Positions 18,321 through 27,103 of a DNA stretch of 64,000 nt are shown in pieces. Position 1 is the stretch's first letter. The number at the start of each line of letters is the position of its first letter. Origin of the DNA: Rubricoccus sp963708165 (GTDB lineage: Bacteria > Bacteroidota > Rhodothermia > Rhodothermales > Rubricoccaceae); assembly GCA_963708165.1 (NCBI GenBank), contig OY970187.1, forward strand, positions 1,364,001 through 1,428,000, given 5' to 3'. The notes below the pieces were generated by a model. That model worked only from the letters and a program-made list of their open reading frames with translations. It did not search any database and was not told where the DNA came from. The position numbers were made by a program, and so were the translations under genes.

Positions 18321-19751
18321 ATGACCCGTCCGCTCCGCTCGCTCCGGCTCCCGTTTCTCTTCGCGGTCCTGCTCGGCATCGCGTACGGCGTGGACTACGC
18401 GCTCACGCCAGAGGCCGTCTTTGCCTCTGGCGACCGCGGCCTGACGGCGACGAGCTCGCTCCGCTGGCTTCTGGCGGCGTTTCTGACCGCCGCGGGCATT
18501 CTGGGGGTCCAGGCGATTCGGTTTTTCGTGCTGGACGCGCTGTTCGTCCGCTCCCAAGGGCACCGCGCGCCCGCGTTGCTGCACGCTGTCGTGGCGATGG
18601 CGCTGTACTTCGTGCTCGGTCTGCTTATCGCAGGCGGCGTGTTCGGTCAGAGCCTTACGGGCGCGATTGCGACGAGCGCGGTCGCGTCGGTCGTGCTCGG
18701 CCTCGCGTTGCAGGAGACGCTGGGCAACTTCTTCGCGGGCATCTCGCTCCAGATCGAGCAGCCGTTTCGCCTGGGCGATGTCATCCTCGCCAACGGACAG
18801 GAGGGCCGCGTAGAGGCGTTCAACTGGCGCGCGACGACGCTTCAGACGGTCAGCGACTCGCGCGTGGTGATTCCCAACGCACTTATCGCGCGAGAGGCCG
18901 TCGAGGTGTTCGGGCGCAAAAGCACTGTGCGGCGCACGCTCCCGCTTTCGGCCCCGTACGGGACGCCGCCGCAGACGGTTACCCGCGTCGTGCGCGGCGC
19001 GGTGGTCGGCGTGCCCGGCATCGCAGAGCGTCCCGTTCCGCAGGTGCGGCTGGCGTCGTTCGACGACTCCTCGGTCACCTACGAGCTTCTCTACTGGGTG
19101 GACGACTACTTCCGCGTGGCGGGCGTGGACGCCCTCGTGCGCGAGCGCGTGTGGTACGCCTTTGCGCGCGAGGACATCTCGATTCCGTTCCCTCACGAGG
19201 TGCAGGTGCCCTACGAGCCGCCGCCGCCCTCCGAGGAAGACCCCGCCGACGAACGCGCGCGCTGGCTGGGCGAGGTCCCGCTGCTCTCGCCTCTGGCGGA
19301 CGAGGAGCGCCAGAGGCTGGCGCGCGGCGCGCGGACGCTGCTCTACGGGCCGGGCGAAACCATCTTGCGCGCGGGCAACGAGGGCGGGAGCATGTTCGTC
19401 GTCTTGCGCGGGCGCGTCGAGATCCGCCTGCCGCAAGAGGACGGCCGCCGCGTGCGCGTGGCCGAGGTGGCCTCTGGCGAGGTCATCGGCGAGATGTCTC
19501 TGCTGACCGGCGACCCGCGCTCCGCCGATGCCCACGCGATCGGGGAGGTCGAACTCATCGAGGTGCGGCGCACGGAGATGAAAGTGCTCCTGGCAGAAAA
19601 CGAAGCCCTCGCCGATGCTCTCGCCTGCGAAGCCGCGCTGCGCCTGGCGCAACGCGCCGACGCCCTCGCGAACGCCGACGCCGAGACCGAAGGCCCGATG
19701 ACACAGGCGTCGCTGCTGCAACGCATCCGGCGCTTTTTCGAGCTGGGCTAG
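18321..19751 (+). CDS. MscS-type channel with C-terminal cyclic-nucleotide-binding domain
   Basis: 476 residues. Four or so membrane helices in the first 150 residues are followed by the MscS pore and beta domain (SVVLGLALQETLGNFFAGISLQIEQPFRLGDVI, then RATTLQTVSDSRVVIPNALI). A cNMP-binding domain lies from about residue 315 (PLLSPLADEERQRLARGARTLLYGPGETILRAGNEGGSMFVVLRGRVEI, GEVIGEMSLLTGDPRSADAHA). Such MscS-CNBD fusions may be gated by cyclic nucleotide rather than tension alone. The stop TAG shares its G with a palindrome. Confidence 0.9.
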   Translation: MTRPLRSLRLPFLFAVLLGIAYGVDYALTPEAVFASGDRGLTATSSLRWLLAAFLTAAGILGVQAIRFFVLDALFVRSQGHRAPALLHAVVAMALYFVLGLLIAGGVFGQSLTGAIATSAVASVVLGLALQETLGNFFAGISLQIEQPFRLGDVILANGQEGRVEAFNWRATTLQTVSDSRVVIPNALIAREAVEVFGRKSTVRRTLPLSAPYGTPPQTVTRVVRGAVVGVPGIAERPVPQVRLASFDDSSVTYELLYWVDDYFRVAGVDALVRERVWYAFAREDISIPFPHEVQVPYEPPPPSEEDPADERARWLGEVPLLSPLADEERQRLARGARTLLYGPGETILRAGNEGGSMFVVLRGRVEIRLPQEDGRRVRVAEVASGEVIGEMSLLTGDPRSADAHAIGEVELIEVRRTEMKVLLAENEALADALACEAALRLAQRADALANADAETEGPMTQASLLQRIRRFFELG

Positions 19752-19768
19752 CCTCTGGCGCCAGAGGC
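19751..19768. repeat. 18-bp palindrome between convergent genes
   Basis: Perfect copy beginning on the last base of the MscS-like TAG stop, in the convergent gap with the ABC permease. Confidence 0.9.
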
Positions 19769-19789
19769 TCAGGGCTGATACGCCAGAGG

Positions 19790-20977
19790 CTAGTCGCGCC
19801 GGATTGCCTCTACCGGGCTCAGCCGCGAGGCACGCCACGCGGGATAGGTGCCGAAGACCAAGCCGACCACAATCGCGACGACCACGACGACGAGAAAGCT
19901 GCCCAGTGAGAACCCGGCCTCGAACGGCAGGTCGTCGGTGAGGGCGCGGATGACGGCGACGGCTGCGAACACGACCCCGAGCCCCGCGACCAGTCCGGCG
20001 GCGCTGCCCGCGGCCGAGACCATGACGGCCTCAGCGAGAAACTGTGCCACGATGTCGCGCCGCCGCGCGCCCGTCGCTTTGCGGATGCCGATCTCCTGCG
20101 TGCGCTCCGTCACCGTCATCAGCAGCACGTTCATCACGCCCACACCGCCGACGACGACCGAGATACCGGTGATGAAGCCCATCACGAGCTTGAAAATCAG
20201 CATGCCCTGCGCAAGTTGCTCGGCGAACATCTGATCCGTCGTGATCTCAAAACTGTCGGCCTCGCCTGGAAACCGCTCGTCCAGCCACGCGCGGGTGGCC
20301 TCCGTCGCGGCCGAGACGTCTTCGGCGCGCCCAGCGTTGAGCACGAGCGTCGACGAGGCCTCTGGCGAGGCGAGCGCCCACGGCGCGTAGATCGACGGCT
20401 GCTCGTCCTCGCCCACCACGCCGACGACCTCGACCGCCGTGCCGCCGACGGTGATGCGTTGCCCGAGCGCCGCCTCCGCGCCGCCCAGACGCTCCGCCAG
20501 AGGCCCGCCCACGAGCACCGCGGCAGTGTCCTCTGGCGCAAGGGTGCGGCCCTCTGTGACCTCCGGCGCGCTCATCTCCCAGATGAGACGCTGCGCGGCG
20601 TTGAGGCGAGCCGCCGTCCGCAGCGTGTCTCGCGTGACCGGGACCGACCGGGTTTGAAAGCGGCCACTGCGCACGCCCTTCCCGACGTGCGCGACGAGCG
20701 CGTCCACGTCGGCGTCACTGAGCGCGAGCGTGTTCTCGCGTCGGATCGAGACGCCGTCCACGGTCTCGTAGGTATTGGCTTCGATGTAAAGACTGCTCTG
20801 GTCCGTGTTGCCCGAGATCTGCTCGCGGGCGAAGGTCTCCAGCCCGTCCGCGAGCGAGAGGATGGCGACGAGCGACGCCACGCCGATCACGAGCCCGAGC
20901 GTGGACAGAAACGTCTGCAGCGGGTGCTGGAGTAGCGTGCGCCACGCGAGCGCGGTCAGCGAGAGAAGTCGGGACAT
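19790..20977 (-). CDS. ABC transporter permease (MacB/FtsX type)
   Basis: 395 residues. The N-terminal helix (LQTFLSTLGLVIGVASLVAILSLADGL) leads into a roughly 210-residue periplasmic MacB_PCD domain, then the FtsX-like three-helix domain (GGVGVMNVLLMTVTERTQEIGIRKATGARRRDIVAQFLAEAV and so on) ending YPAWRASRLSPVEAIRRD. It is the permease of a mechanotransmission-type exporter such as macrolide or lipoprotein-related systems. No ATPase or membrane-fusion gene is adjacent, so its partners must be elsewhere. Confidence 0.9.
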   Translation of the reverse strand: MSRLLSLTALAWRTLLQHPLQTFLSTLGLVIGVASLVAILSLADGLETFAREQISGNTDQSSLYIEANTYETVDGVSIRRENTLALSDADVDALVAHVGKGVRSGRFQTRSVPVTRDTLRTAARLNAAQRLIWEMSAPEVTEGRTLAPEDTAAVLVGGPLAERLGGAEAALGQRITVGGTAVEVVGVVGEDEQPSIYAPWALASPEASSTLVLNAGRAEDVSAATEATRAWLDERFPGEADSFEITTDQMFAEQLAQGMLIFKLVMGFITGISVVVGGVGVMNVLLMTVTERTQEIGIRKATGARRRDIVAQFLAEAVMVSAAGSAAGLVAGLGVVFAAVAVIRALTDDLPFEAGFSLGSFLVVVVVAIVVGLVFGTYPAWRASRLSPVEAIRRD

Positions 20978-21054
20978 GGGCCTCTGGCGGGGAAAGGGCG
21001 GCTACGCGGTCACGACCGGAGAGTTACCCTTTGCCCGAACCCGCCGCGCCGCCG

Positions 21055-22428
21055 ATGCACCGCTTCGCCCTCGTTCTCCTTCTGCTCGCGCCTCTGGCGC
21101 CAGAGGCTCAAACCGTGTCCGCACCCTCTCTCGGACCGGCGACTCGAACCGCGCCGCGCGCGTCGCCAGAGGCGGCCATCCTGCCCATGCGCGAGCGCGC
21201 CGAAGTCATGGACCGCTGGCTGGAAACCCGCCTGGACGCCATCGTGCCTGCGCTGATGCGGCGCGAGGGCATCGACCTGTGGATCGTCGCGGCGCGGGAG
21301 TACAACGAGGACCCGGTGATCCAGTCTATGCTGCCCGCGACGTGGCTGGCAGCGCGGCGGCGCACGGTTCTCGTCTTCCACGACGACGGCGAACGCGTCG
21401 AGCGGATGGCCGTGGCGCGGTACGACGTGGGGCCATTTCCACGCGCGTGGGACCCGGAGACGCAGCCAGACCAGTGGGCGCGCGTGGCCGAGATCGTCGC
21501 CGAGCGTGACCCTCAGCGTATCGGTATCAACATCTCCAGCACGTTTGCGACGGCCGACGGGCTCACCGCGAGTGAGCACGAGGCGCTCCGCGCAGCGCTG
21601 CCCGAGGCGTACCGCCAGAGGCTCGTCAGTGCCGAAAACCTCGCAGTCGGCTGGTTGGAGACGCGCACGCCCGAGGAGATGGCGACGTACCCGCACATCG
21701 TGGGCATCGCCCGCTCGATCATCCATGCGGGCCTCTCGCGCGAGGCGATCACGCCCGGCGTCACCACGACCGACGACCTCGCGTGGTGGTACCGCGACCG
21801 CATCCGCGCGCTGGGCCTGACGACATGGTTCCACCCCGGCGTGAGCGTGCAACGTGCCTCTGGCGACGCGCGCGACGGCGATTTCTCGGCACGAGACGAC
21901 GCGAACACCATCCAACCCGGCGATCTGGTCTGGGTGGATTTCGGAATCGCCTACCTCAGTCTCATGACCGACACGCAGCAGATGGCCTACGTCCTCCATC
22001 CCGGCGAAACGCAGGCGCCCGATGGGCTCTCGCGAGGCCTCCGCGCCGCCAATCAGGTGCAGAGCCTCTTGACCGGCGCCTTCGCCAGAGGCAAAACCGG
22101 CAATCAGATTCTCGCCGATGCGCTCGCCGCTTCTCGTGCTGCAGGCCTGGACGCGACGATCTACACGCACCCCATCGGCATCCACGGTCACGGCGCGGGG
22201 CCGACGATTGGCTTGTGGGACCAGCAGGGCGGCGTGCCCGGTCGCGGAGACTACCCGCTGTACGCAAACACGGCGCACTCCATCGAACTCAACGTCGCCA
22301 TGCCGGTCGCGGAGTGGGGCGGGCAGCGCGTGCGGTTTATGCTGGAGGAGGACGCGTTTTTCGACGGCGAGACCGTCCGCTACATCGACGGGCGGCAGGA
22401 GGCGCTGCTTCTCATCCCGCGCCGGTAA
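21055..22428 (+). CDS. Secreted M24-family metallopeptidase (Xaa-Pro aminopeptidase-like)
   Basis: 457 residues from ATG at 21055. A signal peptide (MHRFALVLLLLAPLAPEA) precedes the mature protein. The M24 ('pita-bread') domain has metal-ligand motifs WVDFGIAYLSLMTDTQQM (two Asp), THPIGIHGHG (His), and SIELNVAMPV plus LEEDAFF (Glu residues). It would cleave X-Pro peptides in the periplasm. The signal-peptide end (APLAPEAQ) is written by a full palindrome at 21090-21107, so the repeat sits at the likely cleavage site without breaking the protein. Confidence 0.87.
   Translation: MHRFALVLLLLAPLAPEAQTVSAPSLGPATRTAPRASPEAAILPMRERAEVMDRWLETRLDAIVPALMRREGIDLWIVAAREYNEDPVIQSMLPATWLAARRRTVLVFHDDGERVERMAVARYDVGPFPRAWDPETQPDQWARVAEIVAERDPQRIGINISSTFATADGLTASEHEALRAALPEAYRQRLVSAENLAVGWLETRTPEEMATYPHIVGIARSIIHAGLSREAITPGVTTTDDLAWWYRDRIRALGLTTWFHPGVSVQRASGDARDGDFSARDDANTIQPGDLVWVDFGIAYLSLMTDTQQMAYVLHPGETQAPDGLSRGLRAANQVQSLLTGAFARGKTGNQILADALAASRAAGLDATIYTHPIGIHGHGAGPTIGLWDQQGGVPGRGDYPLYANTAHSIELNVAMPVAEWGGQRVRFMLEEDAFFDGETVRYIDGRQEALLLIPRR
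21090..21107. repeat. 18-bp palindrome inside the M24 peptidase signal peptide
   Basis: Perfect copy within the coding frame, encoding part of APLAPEA at the signal-peptide end. Confidence 0.9.
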
Positions 22429-22435
22429 ACGACCG

Positions 22436-22469
22436 GCCTCTGGCGCCAGAGGTCTCTGGCGCCAGAGAC
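22436..22469. repeat. Two tandem palindromes between M24 and PCu(A)C genes
   Basis: GCCTCTGGCGCCAGAGG followed directly by the perfect variant GTCTCTGGCGCCAGAGAC, whose last base is the first of the minus-strand PCu(A)C stop. The T-to-C partner change is compensated on both arms of the second copy, which suggests the palindromic pairing is maintained. Confidence 0.88.
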
Positions 22470-22975
22470 TACATCGCCTCGCGCACGCGGTCGAGCGTGA
22501 CGACGGGCACGCGCACCTGCACGGCGCCTGCGCGGGCAAAGACCGCCTCGATGTCCAGCGTGTCGCCGACGGCGATCTCGTCTGCGAGGCCGAGCAGCAT
22601 CACGTGATAGCCGCCGGGGGCGAGATCGACCGTCTCGCCAGAGGGCACGGGGATGCCGTTCTCGACCTGGCGCATCCCGCGCATCCCATCGCCCGCGTCG
22701 TAGGTCTCGTGTACCTCGACGCGTTCGGCCACGGCTGAGCGCGCGTCGACGAGCGTGTCCGAGTCGGCGCCGCCGATGAGGGTCATGAACACGCCGCCGG
22801 TGCCGCCCGCGGGCGCGGCGGTGACAAACGGATCGGAAACCGAAACAGGGCCGGTCGCAGCGCCAGAGGCCTCGGCGGTGGTCGCCTCTGGCGTGAGCGC
22901 GTCAGCGTCGGGCGCATCGGTCTGGCACGCGGTGAGCGAGGCGAGAAGGGCGAGCGAGAGGAGGGGGCGGATCAT
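22469..22975 (-). CDS. PCu(A)C-type copper chaperone lipoprotein
   Basis: 168 residues. The lipobox SLTAC sits at the end of the signal peptide (MIRPLLSLALLASLTAC), followed by an Ala/Thr-rich linker and the PCu(A)C fold. The copper ligands are visible as EVHETYD, MRGMRQV and GGYHVMLLGL (His, two Met, then H-x-M). It hands Cu(I) to the CuA site of cytochrome oxidase in the periplasm. It lies 13 bp downstream of the SCO gene on the same strand, a common partnership. Confidence 0.9.
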   Translation of the reverse strand: MIRPLLSLALLASLTACQTDAPDADALTPEATTAEASGAATGPVSVSDPFVTAAPAGGTGGVFMTLIGGADSDTLVDARSAVAERVEVHETYDAGDGMRGMRQVENGIPVPSGETVDLAPGGYHVMLLGLADEIAVGDTLDIEAVFARAGAVQVRVPVVTLDRVREAM

Positions 22976-22988
22976 GGGATTCGGGGGG

Positions 22989-23582
22989 TCAGGAGCCGAG
23001 AAGCGCGCGGGCGTCTTCGGCGACCATTTCGGGGACGGCGGCGCTGCCGCCATAGGTCTCGACGACGCGGCCTCTGGCGTCGAGCAGCAGCGCTTTGTCG
23101 GTGTGGCTGATGGAGTAGGTGGCCTCGCCAGAGGCGAGCGTGTCGCGGCGCGAGACTTCGTAGCGGACGCCGATGCGCTCCATGAGGCTCGCGATCTCGT
23201 CGTCGCTGCCGGTGAGCAGCTTCCAGTCGGGGCCGGTGCGCCACGATCTTGCGTAGGCATTCAGCGCCGCGGGCGTGTCGCGGGCGGGGTCGAAGGTGAC
23301 GGTCGCGAACGCCACGCGCGAGGTATCGGCGCCGAGCGCCTTGCGGATGTTGTTCATGTTCGCCATCGTCATCAGGCACACGTCCGGGCAGTGCGTGTAG
23401 ACGGCCGTCATCACAACAGGGCGGCCCGCGAAAGCGGCCGGGAACGCGACCGCGGCGGAGTCCTGGTCGAGCAGCGCCCACGAAGCGTCCGTGAGGTCGT
23501 CCTCTGGCGCGAGGTGCTCGGGCAGCGCATCGCCGCACGCGGCGAGAGCGAGGGCGAGAACGCAGAGAGCGAGACGAGGCAT
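22989..23582 (-). CDS. SCO1/SenC-family copper-delivery protein
   Basis: 197 residues from ATG at 23582. The signal peptide ends in lipobox LAAC. The thioredoxin-like SCO domain shows CxxxC in YTHCPDVC and the distal histidine in ISHTDKALLLD, the three copper ligands of the family. It assembles the CuA centre of cytochrome c oxidase together with the PCu(A)C protein encoded next. It sits directly downstream of argE with 94 bp between, so read-through from the arginine cluster is possible, though no functional link is evident. Confidence 0.92.
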   Translation of the reverse strand: MPRLALCVLALALAACGDALPEHLAPEDDLTDASWALLDQDSAAVAFPAAFAGRPVVMTAVYTHCPDVCLMTMANMNNIRKALGADTSRVAFATVTFDPARDTPAALNAYARSWRTGPDWKLLTGSDDEIASLMERIGVRYEVSRRDTLASGEATYSISHTDKALLLDARGRVVETYGGSAAVPEMVAEDARALLGS

Positions 23583-23676
23583 GAGCACAAGGGGACGTTT
23601 CGCAGCCCAACCCGCTGCGCCAGAGGCGCGTTCCGGGGCAGGATGCAGGGCGCGCCTCTGGCGTCGCAAGTGGGAG

Positions 23677-24779
23677 CTACGGCTGGGCAGCGAAGTAGGT
23701 CTCGGCAACCGAGCGGTAGACCGCCACGGCGCGGACGATCTCGGCCTGCGGTACGTGCTCCTGCGGCGTGTGCGAGAGGCGGCTGTCGCCCGGCCCGATC
23801 TTGAGCGCGGGCACGTCGGAGAGGAACACCCAGTCCGAGGCCGTCGGGCTGCCGAAGGGCTCGGCGTCCATGCCGAGCGCGCGGAGCGCGGCGCCAGAGG
23901 CGCGGGCGATGCGGGCCTCTGGCGCGGTGGAGCACGGGTACGAGACGTTCGGAGTGGATCGCGACCTCGCTTTCCAGGTGCGCCGGCGATCTCCTCCGCC
24001 ATCGCGGGGTGCGAGGCGCCGGGCGTGGAGCGCACGTCGAGCCAGAAGGTGGCCTCGTCCGGGACCACGTTGCGGGCGGTGCCGCCCCCAGCGACCGTCG
24101 CGGTCACGGTCGGGCGGCCGAGGAACGGGTCGTCGGCGCCGATCTCCAGTTCGCTCACGCGCAAGAGGTCGCGCGCCATGACGGTGAGGGCGTTGACGCC
24201 CAGGTGCGCGCGCGCGGCGTGGGCCGTCCGGCCTCTGGCGGTGCAGCGGAGCACGAGCAGGCCCTTTTGCGCGAGGCACGGCCGCAGATCCGTCGGCTCA
24301 CCGACGAGCGCGGCGCTGGGCGTGGGAAACGCGGGCACCTCTCGGCGGAGGTAGTCCAGTCCGTTTTCGTCGCTGCCCACTTCCTCGCACGCGGTCAGCG
24401 CGACAACCAGCCGCCCGGCCTCTGGCGTCCAGCCGCTCGCGGCGAGATCCAGCAGGGCGGCGAGCATCGCGGCGCCAGAGGCCTTCGCGTCCACGGCGCC
24501 TCTGGCGTAGACGTTGCCATCGCGGACGGTGGGCGTGAACGGGTCGAACGGGTGGCCGTCGCTGGGCGGGACCACATCGAGGTGCGACGCCAGAAGCAGC
24601 ACGTCGTTGCCGTCGCCGAGCGTGGCCCACACGTTGTGCTCGCTGCGCTCGACGCGCACGCCAGAGGCGGCGCCCTGCTCTCGCGCGAAGGCCTCGACGA
24701 AGTCGGCCGCGGCTTTCTCATCCCGGCTGATGGACGGGATGGCGCAGAGGTCGTGGTGGAGTCGGAGAACGTCGGTCAT
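23677..24779 (-). CDS. argE: M20-family acyl-ornithine deacylase (ArgE-like), two frameshifts near 23945-23990
   Basis: N-terminal catalytic motifs are SHLDVVPPSDGHPFDPFTPTVRDGNVYARGAVDAK (metal ligands His and Asp) and ACEEVGSDENG (catalytic Glu pair). A dimerisation lid follows, then the C-terminal GSPTASDWVFLSDVPALKIGPGDSRLSHTPQEHV with the last metal-ligand His. Two frame changes about 45 bp apart bracket a short stretch, HLESEVAIHSERLVPV, in the third frame. Repaired length is about 366 residues. In this cluster it would release ornithine from N-acetyl- or N-succinyl-ornithine; after an acyl-citrulline-forming ArgF' the substrate would be acyl-citrulline. Confidence 0.85.
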
Positions 24780-24812
24780 GCCTCTGGCGGGTAATGGTGA
24801 GGCCTATCCAGC

Positions 24813-24953
24813 GTGTCATCCTGAGCGAGCACAGCGAGTCGAAGGATCTCTGGTGCGACGCACGTTCCCGCCAGAGGCGAGAGCGCTGCTTGAAAAGCGG
24901 TGCTCGGCAGAGATCCTTCGGCTGCGCCCTGCGGGCTCCGCTCAGGATGACAC
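24813..24953. repeat. Long inverted repeat between argB and argE (copy 1)
   Basis: Begins GTGTCATCCTGAGCGAG and ends in the inverted CTCAGGATGACAC, with GAAGGATCTC and GAGATCCTTCGG as inner inverted parts. A second copy lies at 26916-27046. It has a MITE/REP-like layout and no open frame. Confidence 0.8.
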
Positions 24954-24969
24954 GGATGGGAGAGCGTGC

Positions 24970-25795
24970 TCATGGCGTGGCCTCCGGCGCGATGGTGGTG
25001 CCTCTGGCGGGGTCCGAGATGACATCCGGCGCGGTCACGCGGACTTCGGGGACGCCGCGCGAGAGGGCCTCGCGCGCGACTTCGAGCTTGGGCCGCATCC
25101 CGCCCGCGATCCAGCCGTCCTCCACGCCCTGCAGCGATGGCCTCTGGCGTCAGGTGCGAGATCAGCGTCGCGGGGTCGGTGGCGTCGCGGCGGACGCCAG
25201 AGGCCTCGGCGACCAGGATCAGGCGAGCCGCGCCGAGTGCGACGGCGAGTTCGAGCGCGACCGTGTCGGCGTTGACGTTGTACAGCGCGCCCTCACGGTC
25301 GGCGCAGATGCTCGCCACGACGGGCGTGAAGCCTGCGCCGAGCAGCGCCAGAGGCAGCGCCGGGTCCACGCCGATCACGTCGCCCACGTGGCCGAAGTCG
25401 ACGGTCTCGCCGTCGATCACGCGCGGAGGTCTTTTCACGACGCCCACGAGACCGCCATCGGCGCCGCTGATACCCACGGCGCGAATCCCGCCTCTGGCGC
25501 CAGAGGCGGAGCCCACGAGACGTGCGTTGACGCTCCCGCGCATCACGTAGAGCGCCACGTCCAGGTCCAGATCACTCGTCACGCGCCGCCCGGCAACAAT
25601 GCGGGGCTCGTGGCCCAGCTGCCGCGCCAGAGCGGTGGCCTGTGGCCCGCCGCCGTGGACAACCACGACCGGCCCACCGATCGCGGCGACCTCGCGCCAG
25701 AGGCTCGCGCACGCCTCTGGCGAGGCGGCGACGGCGCCGCCGAGCTTGATGACGGAGAGGGATGCGGGAAGAGGGACGGGGGAAGAGGGGATCAT
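24970..25795 (-). CDS. argB: Acetylglutamate kinase family protein, frameshifted near 25128
   Basis: From ATG at 25795: VIKLGGAV near the N-terminus, VVVHGGGPQATALARQLG (substrate/phosphate loop), RRVTSDLDLDVALYVMRGSVNARLV, AVGISGADGGLVGVVKR, FTPVVASICADREGALYNVNADTVALELAVALGAARLILV. These are the canonical amino-acid-kinase motifs of ArgB. After LTPEAIA the frame changes; the true end QGVEDGWIAGGMRPKLEVAREAL and so on runs to TGA at 24970. A palindrome at 25490-25507 encodes SASGARGG. It phosphorylates N-acyl-glutamate. Its start overlaps the argF' stop by 4 nt. Confidence 0.9.
25490..25507. repeat. 18-bp palindrome inside argB
   Basis: Perfect copy encoding Ser-Gly-Ala-Arg-Gly in a loop before the AVGISG strand. 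Confidence 0.9.
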
Positions 25796-26830
25796 CTGCC
25801 CTTCCCATTTGCCCCGTGCCCCTTCCCTTCGAGGCCCCAGACCCACTCCAGAATCGCTTTCTGCGCGTGGAGCCGGTACTCGGCCTGGAGGAGGTGGATG
25901 GCGTCCTCGGACTCCAGCACCTCGGCGTCCACGACCACGCCGCGGCGGACGGGGAGGCAGTGCATGAAGCGGCCTCTGGCGGTCTGCATCATGAGGCGGT
26001 TGGTGATGCGCCAGTCGTCCATGCGGGCCAGCCTCTGGCGCGATTCCTCGGCCGGGTTGTCGTAGACGAGCGCGCCGCTCCACGCCTTCGCGTAGACGAT
26101 GTCTGCGCCCGAGAACGAGACCTCCTGATCGCCCGATTCGGTCACGCTGCCGCCGGATTCGCGCGGCCGTTTGCTGCGCGAGGTCCATCACGCCAGAGGC
26201 GAGCCCGAATCCGTCGGGACGCGCGACGACGACTTCCATGCCCAGGCGCGCGGCCATGAGCAGCGCCGAGTTGGGGACGGCCTGCGGGAGCGCCTTCGGG
26301 TGCGGCGCCCACGAGAGGACGAGCTTCTTGCCGCGCGGGTCGCCCAGCGTTTCGGTGATGGCCGCGGCATCGCCCAGTTCCTGGCACGGGTGCCACTTGG
26401 CCGACTCCAGGTTGACGACCGGCACGCCAGAGGCCTCGACGATCGCCGCGAGCGCGGCGTCGGACTGGTCGGCGTCGTGGTCGGTGAGCGACGCGAAGGT
26501 GCGCACGCCGATGGCGTCGGCGTAGCGCGCGAGCACGCCGATGGCTTCGTGGACGTGCTCGGCGGCGTCACCGGTCATCGCGTCCTCGCCCCACGCCAGT
26601 CCCCACGTGCCCTGTCCGGGCGTGATGGTCACGGGCACGGCGCCGAGGTGCTGCGCGGCCAGTTCCATGCTCGCGCGCGTGCGCAGGCTGGGGTTGAGGA
26701 ACAGCAGCGCGATGGACTTGCCTCTGGCGCCAGAGGTCCACTCGCGCGTCTCGCGGAAGTGGGCGGCGCGCGCGAGGCAGGCCTGCCACGTTTCGTCGGA
26801 GAGGTCGGACCAGGAGGTGAGGTGGTTCAT
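25792..26830 (-). CDS. N-acyl-ornithine carbamoyltransferase (ArgF'), frameshifted near 26160
   Basis: N-terminal LLFLNPSLRTRASMELAAQHLG binds carbamoyl phosphate. SAKWHPCQELGDA, KLVLSWAPHPKALPQAVPNSALLMA and the C-terminal MHCLPVRRGVVVDAEVLES and EYRLHAQKAI match the acetyl/succinyl-ornithine transcarbamylase branch rather than classical OTCase. The frame changes near 26160; ESGGSVTESGDQEVSFSGADIVYAKAW continues it. The loop GDAAEHVHEA seems to carry Ala where succinyl-type enzymes have Pro and acetyl-type Glu, so the acyl group is uncertain. Repaired length is about 346 residues. Confidence 0.88.
26720..26736. repeat. Palindrome inside the argF' gene
   Basis: GCCTCTGGCGCCAGAGG encoding part of TSGARGK just before the carbamoyl-phosphate motif. 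Confidence 0.88.
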
Positions 26831-26872
26831 CGGTGAGGCGTGATTCGGGATGCGTGAGGGCGGATGTCGTCG

Positions 26873-26889
26873 GCCTCTGGCGCCAGAGG
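26873..26889. repeat. Palindrome upstream of argF'
   Basis: GCCTCTGGCGCCAGAGG in the argD-argF' gap, 43 bp upstream of the argF' start. Confidence 0.88.
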
Positions 26890-26915
26890 ATCAGGCGATG
26901 TGGAATCTTTCAGTC

Positions 26916-27046
26916 GTGTCATCCGAAGGAGCGAAGCGAGTGCAGCCGAAGGATCTCTGCCGAGCACCTTGCTCTGGCCAACGCTCTGTCTTCTGGCGGG
27001 AGGGACCGTCGCACTAGAGATCCTTCGGCTTCGCTCAGGATGACAC
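26916..27046. repeat. Long inverted repeat between argD and argF' (copy 2)
   Basis: Starts GTGTCATCCGAAGGAGCGA and ends GCTCAGGATGACAC, with inner GAAGGATCTC / GAGATCCTTCGG. Same family as 24813-24953; the inner part has diverged. Confidence 0.78.
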
Positions 27047-27065
27047 AGGCGGGGCAGCGCCGATG

Positions 27066-27083
27066 GCCTCTGGCGCCAGAGGC
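27066..27083. repeat. 18-bp palindrome downstream of argD
   Basis: Perfect copy 20 bp beyond the argD stop. Confidence 0.9.
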
Positions 27084-27103
27084 TCGGGCGAGCGAGTCAC
27101 GCA

